DNA of 36,671 nt, from assembly GCA_031082225.1 (NCBI GenBank), contig JAVHLG010000037.1, positions 1-36,671 on the forward strand, in the 5' to 3' direction. Of the stretch, positions 32,597 to 36,671 are shown piece by piece (the stretch's first letter is position 1; each line of letters opens with the position of its first letter). Origin of the DNA: Desulfovibrionaceae bacterium. Lineage in GTDB: Bacteria; Desulfobacterota; Desulfovibrionia; Desulfovibrionales; Desulfovibrionaceae. Both the position numbers and the translations under genes were made by a program. The notes beneath the pieces are model-generated. The model was not told the DNA's origin. It searched no databases and worked only from the letters and a program-made list of their open reading frames with translations.

Positions 32597-34194
32597 GCCT
32601 CAAGGATCTCCCCTGGGTGCTTGACTGGGACAAGTCCACCTGCACCCTGTGCGGGCGGTGTACCGCCGTGTGCCCGGTGAGCGCCATCGAACTCGGGGTG
32701 TTCCGCAAACGCGAGGTGTCCGCCTCCCTGGGGCTCAAAAACAAGCCCGGGCAAAGCGTCACGGTCTACCAGGGCATCCGGCAGCGCACGGACCCGGCCT
32801 ACCGCTGCATCGGCTGCGGCATGTGCAACATGGTGTGCCCGAACAACTCCATCCAGCCCACGTCGCACCCCGAGGCCACCACGCTCAAGTTCCACAACAA
32901 CCGTGGCGGCCAGCCCCGCACCCGGGGCGGACGGCGCAACGACACCGGCAGCCTGCTGGACCAGATCAAGTTCATCCGCATTTCCATGCTCACGGACCCG
33001 GCCCTGGACGCCGGACGCCACGAGTTCGAGCTGCGCACGCTTCTGGGCCGCATCCTGCCCCCCGAGGAGGGCATGGCCGCCTTTGCCGACGGCCGCTGGA
33101 CCCCTCCCGTACGCGAGATCTATCCGCTCATGATCGGCGGCATGTCCTTTGGGGCCCTGTCCCCCAACATGTGGGAAGGCCTCCAGATGGGCGTGGCCTA
33201 CTTGAACGAGGAACTGGGCATGCCCGTGCGCATGTGCACCGGCGAGGGCGGCTGCCCTCCCCGGCTCCTGCGTTCGCGCTTCCTCAAATACGTCATCCTG
33301 CAGATCGCCAGCGGCTACTTCGGCTGGGACGAGATCATCCACGCCATCCCCCAGATGAAGGAAGATCCCTGCGCCGTGGAGATCAAGTACGGCCAGGGGG
33401 CCAAACCCGGCGACGGCGGACTTCTCATGTGGCACAAGGTCAACAAGCTCATCGCCGCCATCCGGGGCGTGCCCCCGGGCGTGAGCCTGCCCAGCCCCCC
33501 CACCCACCAGACCAAGTACTCCATCGAGGAGGCCGTGGCCAAGATGATCCAGTCCATGTCCATGGCCTGGGGATTCCGGGTTCCGGTCTATCCCAAGATA
33601 TCCGGCACCACCTCGGCCGGGGCGGTCTTAAACAACCTGGTGCGCAACCCCTTCGCCGCAGCCCTGGCCATCGACGGCGAGGACGGCGGCACCGGCGCGG
33701 CCTACGCCGTGTCCATGGATCACATGGGGCATCCCATCGCCTCCAACCTGCGCGACTGCTACCTGTCGCTGGTGGAACAGGGCCGCCAGAACGAGATCCC
33801 GCTCATCGCCGGGGGCGGCATCGGCAAAAACGGCAACCTGGCCGCCAACGCCGCCTCGCTGATCATGCTCGGGGCCAGCGCCGTGCAGGTGGGCAAATAC
33901 GTCATGCAGTCCGCAGCCGGATGCGTGGGCTCGGAGATCGACCGCTGCAACGTGTGCAACATCGGCGTCTGCCCCAAGGGCATCACCTCCCAGGATCCCC
34001 GCGTCTATCGCCGCCTGGACCCGGAAAAGGTGGCCGAAAGGCTGGTGGACACCTTCGTGGCCTTCGACGTGGAGCTTCGCAAAATCGTGGCCCCGCTTGG
34101 CCGCTCCACCTCGTTGCCCATCGGCATGTCCGACGCCCTGGGGATCAGCGACTATCGCGCCGCCAAGCGGCTGAAGATCAAATACGTGGTCTGA
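32560..34194 (+). CDS. gltB: Glutamate synthase FMN domain subunit with N-terminal ferredoxin
   Basis: Core synthase that makes glutamate from 2-oxoglutarate and ammonia on FMN. The 544-residue protein has two [4Fe-4S] motifs near the N-terminus (CTLCGRCTAVCP, about residues 28-39; CIGCGMCNMVCP, about 87-98). The FMN-barrel domain follows with MIGGMSFGALSPNMWEGLQ, VEIKYGQGAKPGDGG, PKISGTTSAGAV, AIDGEDGGTGAAY and LIAGGGIGKNG. The [3Fe-4S]-type ligand set is CNVCNIGVCPKGI. It matches archaeal-type, ferredoxin-containing GltB. It starts inside the amidotransferase gene (37-nt overlap) and ends 71 nt before the third subunit. Confidence 0.93.
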   Translation: MPSEPVITPSTLSLKDLPWVLDWDKSTCTLCGRCTAVCPVSAIELGVFRKREVSASLGLKNKPGQSVTVYQGIRQRTDPAYRCIGCGMCNMVCPNNSIQPTSHPEATTLKFHNNRGGQPRTRGGRRNDTGSLLDQIKFIRISMLTDPALDAGRHEFELRTLLGRILPPEEGMAAFADGRWTPPVREIYPLMIGGMSFGALSPNMWEGLQMGVAYLNEELGMPVRMCTGEGGCPPRLLRSRFLKYVILQIASGYFGWDEIIHAIPQMKEDPCAVEIKYGQGAKPGDGGLLMWHKVNKLIAAIRGVPPGVSLPSPPTHQTKYSIEEAVAKMIQSMSMAWGFRVPVYPKISGTTSAGAVLNNLVRNPFAAALAIDGEDGGTGAAYAVSMDHMGHPIASNLRDCYLSLVEQGRQNEIPLIAGGGIGKNGNLAANAASLIMLGASAVQVGKYVMQSAAGCVGSEIDRCNVCNIGVCPKGITSQDPRVYRRLDPEKVAERLVDTFVAFDVELRKIVAPLGRSTSLPIGMSDALGISDYRAAKRLKIKYVV

Positions 34195-34265
34195 GTCCGA
34201 CCGACGCCTACCTGAACGACGGGAGCGTCGCCGGCGCATCCGCAACAGCCTTTGGAGACCGTACC

Positions 34266-36602
34266 ATGGCACGAAACGCTTCGACGACCATCCACATAAG
34301 CGGCCAGGAAGACGGCCGCCGCGTGGAATCGCGCATCCTCGAGGAACGCATCCAACGCGCCGTCACCCAAGGCGCCCGCGACCTGGCCATTGAGGCCCAC
34401 GGTCAGCATGGCCTGGGCGGCCGCCTGTGGATTTCCGAAAAAGAGCCCATCACCGTGGCCATCACCGGTTCGACCGGACAACGCGTGGGCGCCATGGGCT
34501 TCCCCAACACCCGCATCGAGGTGATGGGACCAGCCTCGGACGATGTGGGCTGGCTCAACGCCGGGGCCGAGATCGTGGTCCACGGCAACGCCTCCAACGG
34601 CGTCGCCAACGCCATGGCCCAGGGCAAGGTCATGATCGGGGGCAACATCGGCTCCCGGGGCATGACCATGACCAAGGCCAACCCCCGGTTCACCCCGCCC
34701 GAACTGTGGGTGCTCGGCTCCACCGGCGACTCCTTCGCCGAGTTCATGGCCGGCGGCACGGCCGTGGTCTGCGGCCACAACCCCCAGGATCCGGAAAACG
34801 TCCTGGGCTTTCGTCCCTGTGTGGGCATGGTCGGCGGACGCATCTTCGTGCGCGGCCCCCACAAGGGCTTTTCCCAGAAAGACGCCAAACTTGAACCCAT
34901 AAGCGATGCGGACTGGGACTGGCTGACCACTAACCTGCGCGGCTTCCTCAAGGCCATCCATCGCCCGGAACTCCTCGACGCCCTCACCGTACGCGACCAA
35001 TGGCTGCTCATCGTGGCCAAAAGCCCCTACGAGAAGGCCAACTCCGCAAGGCGTTCCATGTCCGCCTTCCGCTCCCAGGTCTGGGACCGCGAATTGGGCA
35101 TGGGCGGCCTTATCGGCGACCTGACCCCGCTTGACCGCAGCCCCATCCCGCTGATCGTCACCGGCGAGATGCGCCGTTACGTGCCCGTGTGGGAAAACAA
35201 ACGCCGCAAAGCCCCCTGCCAGTCCAACTGCCCCACGGGCATCCCCGTCCAGGAGCGCTGGCAGCTCATCCGGGACGGCCATGTGGACGAGGCCGTGGAC
35301 CTGGCCATGGCCTACACCCCCTTCCCGGCCACGGTGTGCGGCTACCTGTGCCCGCACCTGTGCATGCAGGGCTGCACCCGCTCCACCAAAAGCATGCTGC
35401 CCGTGGACATCACCTTTCTGGGCAAGGCCGGGGTTTCCAGCAAAGTCCCGCCCCTGCCCGAACTCTCCGGAAAAAAGGTGGCGGTCATCGGCGGCGGCCC
35501 GGCAGGCATCTCCGCCGCCTGGCAGGTCCGCCTCCAGGGACACGAGGCCGTGGTCTACGACATGGACGAGATGCTGGGCGGCAAGATCTCCTCGGCCATC
35601 CCCAACACCCGCATCCCCAAAGAGGTCGTGGAGGCCGAACTGGAACGCGTTCGCCAGGTGCTGCCCCATGTGCACCTCAAGCACAAACTCACCCGGGACG
35701 AATTCCAGAACATCGTCGACACCAATGACTTCACCGTGCTGGCCGTGGGCGCGCAAAAGCCCCGCGTCCTGCCGGTCCCCGGCGCGGACAAGGCCATTCC
35801 CGCCCTGACGTTTTTAAAGCTCGCCAAAAAAGGGCAGGCCAAGCCCGGCAAACGCCTGGTCATTGTCGGCGCGGGCAACGTGGGCTGCGACGTGGCCACC
35901 GAGGCCGCCCGCTTCGGGGCCGAGGACATCACGCTGATCGACATCCAGAAGCCCGCCGCCTTCGGCAAGGAAAAAGTCGACGCCGAGGCCGTGGGTGCGA
36001 AGTTCCGCTGGCCCTGCTTCACCAAGGAGATCACAGACGATGGCCTGGTCCTGACCACCGGCGAGGTCATCCCGGCCGATACCGTCATCTTCTCCATCGG
36101 CGACCAGCCGGACCTGGACTTTCTGCCCGACACCATCGCCGCCAACCGGGGCTACGTGGTGGTCAACGAACTAGGGCAGACCTCCGAATCCAAGGTCTTC
36201 GCCATCGGCGACATCGTCAAACCCGGCCTTTTGACCGACGCCATCGGCGCGGGCCGCACCGCCGCCCTGGCCATCGGCGACATGCTGGCCGGACGCCGCC
36301 CCACCCCGGACACCCGGGAAATGATCGCCTATTCGCGCATCAAGCTCGAATACTTCGACCCGCGCATCCCCTCCTTCTCGGATATGGGACACTGCGCCTC
36401 GGAATGCTCCTCCTGCGGCTCCTGCCGGGACTGCGGCCTGTGCGAGGCCATCTGCCCGCGCGGGGCCATCACCCGCAACGCCCTGGAAGGCAAGAAGTTT
36501 GAAATGGTCAGCGACCCGGACAAATGCATCGGCTGCGGCTTCTGCGCCGGTGTCTGCCCCTGCGGCGTCTGGTCCATGACCCCCAATACCCCGCTCGGTT
36601 AG
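34266..36602 (+). CDS. Glutamate synthase GXGXG domain - GltD oxidoreductase - ferredoxin fusion
   Basis: A 778-residue fusion completing the synthase. Residues about 1-240 are the GltB C-terminal GXGXG domain (VMGPASDDVGWLNAGAEIVV, then GGNIGSRGMTMTKANPRFTP). A GltD-type N-terminal iron-sulfur domain (CQSNCPTGIPVQERW, then CGYLCPHLCMQGCTR) follows. Next comes an FAD/NAD(P) oxidoreductase with KKVAVIGGGPAGISAAW, RLVIVGAGNVGCD and KVFAIGDIVKPGLLTDAIGAG. The C-terminus has two ferredoxin motifs (CGSCRDCGLCEAICP, CIGCGFCAGVCPCG). It would carry electrons from NAD(P)H or ferredoxin to the FMN subunit. ATG 34266 has GGAG about 9 nt before. The same frame stays open far upstream as a shadow of the FMN gene. 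Confidence 0.92.
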   Translation: MARNASTTIHISGQEDGRRVESRILEERIQRAVTQGARDLAIEAHGQHGLGGRLWISEKEPITVAITGSTGQRVGAMGFPNTRIEVMGPASDDVGWLNAGAEIVVHGNASNGVANAMAQGKVMIGGNIGSRGMTMTKANPRFTPPELWVLGSTGDSFAEFMAGGTAVVCGHNPQDPENVLGFRPCVGMVGGRIFVRGPHKGFSQKDAKLEPISDADWDWLTTNLRGFLKAIHRPELLDALTVRDQWLLIVAKSPYEKANSARRSMSAFRSQVWDRELGMGGLIGDLTPLDRSPIPLIVTGEMRRYVPVWENKRRKAPCQSNCPTGIPVQERWQLIRDGHVDEAVDLAMAYTPFPATVCGYLCPHLCMQGCTRSTKSMLPVDITFLGKAGVSSKVPPLPELSGKKVAVIGGGPAGISAAWQVRLQGHEAVVYDMDEMLGGKISSAIPNTRIPKEVVEAELERVRQVLPHVHLKHKLTRDEFQNIVDTNDFTVLAVGAQKPRVLPVPGADKAIPALTFLKLAKKGQAKPGKRLVIVGAGNVGCDVATEAARFGAEDITLIDIQKPAAFGKEKVDAEAVGAKFRWPCFTKEITDDGLVLTTGEVIPADTVIFSIGDQPDLDFLPDTIAANRGYVVVNELGQTSESKVFAIGDIVKPGLLTDAIGAGRTAALAIGDMLAGRRPTPDTREMIAYSRIKLEYFDPRIPSFSDMGHCASECSSCGSCRDCGLCEAICPRGAITRNALEGKKFEMVSDPDKCIGCGFCAGVCPCGVWSMTPNTPLG

Positions 36603-36606
36603 ACAA

Positions 36607-36655
36607 CCGGGGCTGCCGCCCCGGACCCCGCCCGGGGGGACCATTGTCCCCCCGG
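36607..36655 (+). terminator. Double hairpin after the glutamate synthase operon
   Basis: Two perfect stems follow the stop at 36602: CCGGGGC-TGCC-GCCCCGG (36607-36624) and CCGGGGGGAC-CATT-GTCCCCCCGG (36632-36655). They are joined by a C-rich linker and no T-run follows. Position and strength support a terminator or mRNA 3' end stabiliser; paired GC hairpins of this kind recur in related genomes, as far as I recall. Confidence 0.6.
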
Positions 36656-36671
36656 CCCCCCCGTCACCGGC

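Overview
The window (about 36.7 kb, mostly high GC) looks like a chromosomal segment of a Desulfovibrionaceae-type deltaproteobacterium, probably an anaerobic sulfate reducer. The reasons are a split, ferredoxin-rich glutamate synthase, a futalosine-pathway menaquinone enzyme (MqnA), a rhodanese/ferritin-like fusion, several ferredoxin-fused redox proteins, and high GC with dense ATGA/GTGA gene overlaps. The genus is an inference from gene content; no rRNA or other definitive marker is present.

Layout. Positions 1-3151 (minus): a membrane-anchored M23 endopeptidase, a small membrane protein and NADP isocitrate dehydrogenase (icd). A 3D-domain protein runs divergently (3228-3788, plus). Positions 3846-10473 (minus) hold an envelope/redox run: DsbA-like disulfide protein, PAS histidine kinase with a Cys-rich tail, NlpC/P60 hydrolase, ferredoxin-nitroreductase, SH3/L,D-transpeptidase and a SPOR lipoprotein, several coupled by 4-nt overlaps. 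A 28-residue membrane miniprotein (plus) and a 63-residue protein (minus) converge on a strong hairpin at 10930-10964. Positions 11572-15371 (plus) are a complete potABCD polyamine importer, followed by a hairpin and mqnA.

Positions 16381-20185 are accessory: a structured non-coding stretch, a lone secreted Cys-rich protein of unknown function, a 112-bp inverted-repeat (MITE-like) element, and an ISL3-family insertion sequence whose right end abuts the terminator of the next minus-strand unit. That unit (20186-23278) is rimI-pgk-tpiA-secG-tRNA-Leu(GAG). In this sequence rimI and pgk lie in one uninterrupted reading frame. A divergent NUDIX hydrolase, a YdcZ-type permease and an AT-rich island with a HEPN-like gene (24483-25647) follow.

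Positions 25648-31274 (minus) run C39-like peptidase, RimK-like ATP-grasp ligase with an N-terminal RLAN-type domain, GCS2-family carboxylate-amine ligase, N-formylglutamate amidohydrolase-like protein, rhodanese-ferritin fusion and YccF. The first four are almost without gaps and look like a pathway that makes, trims or recycles a small peptide-like product. This is the best candidate for an under-described system. The window ends (31466-36602, plus) with a three-gene glutamate synthase (amidotransferase; ferredoxin/FMN synthase; GXGXG-GltD-ferredoxin fusion) behind a promoter flanked by an inverted repeat, then a double hairpin.
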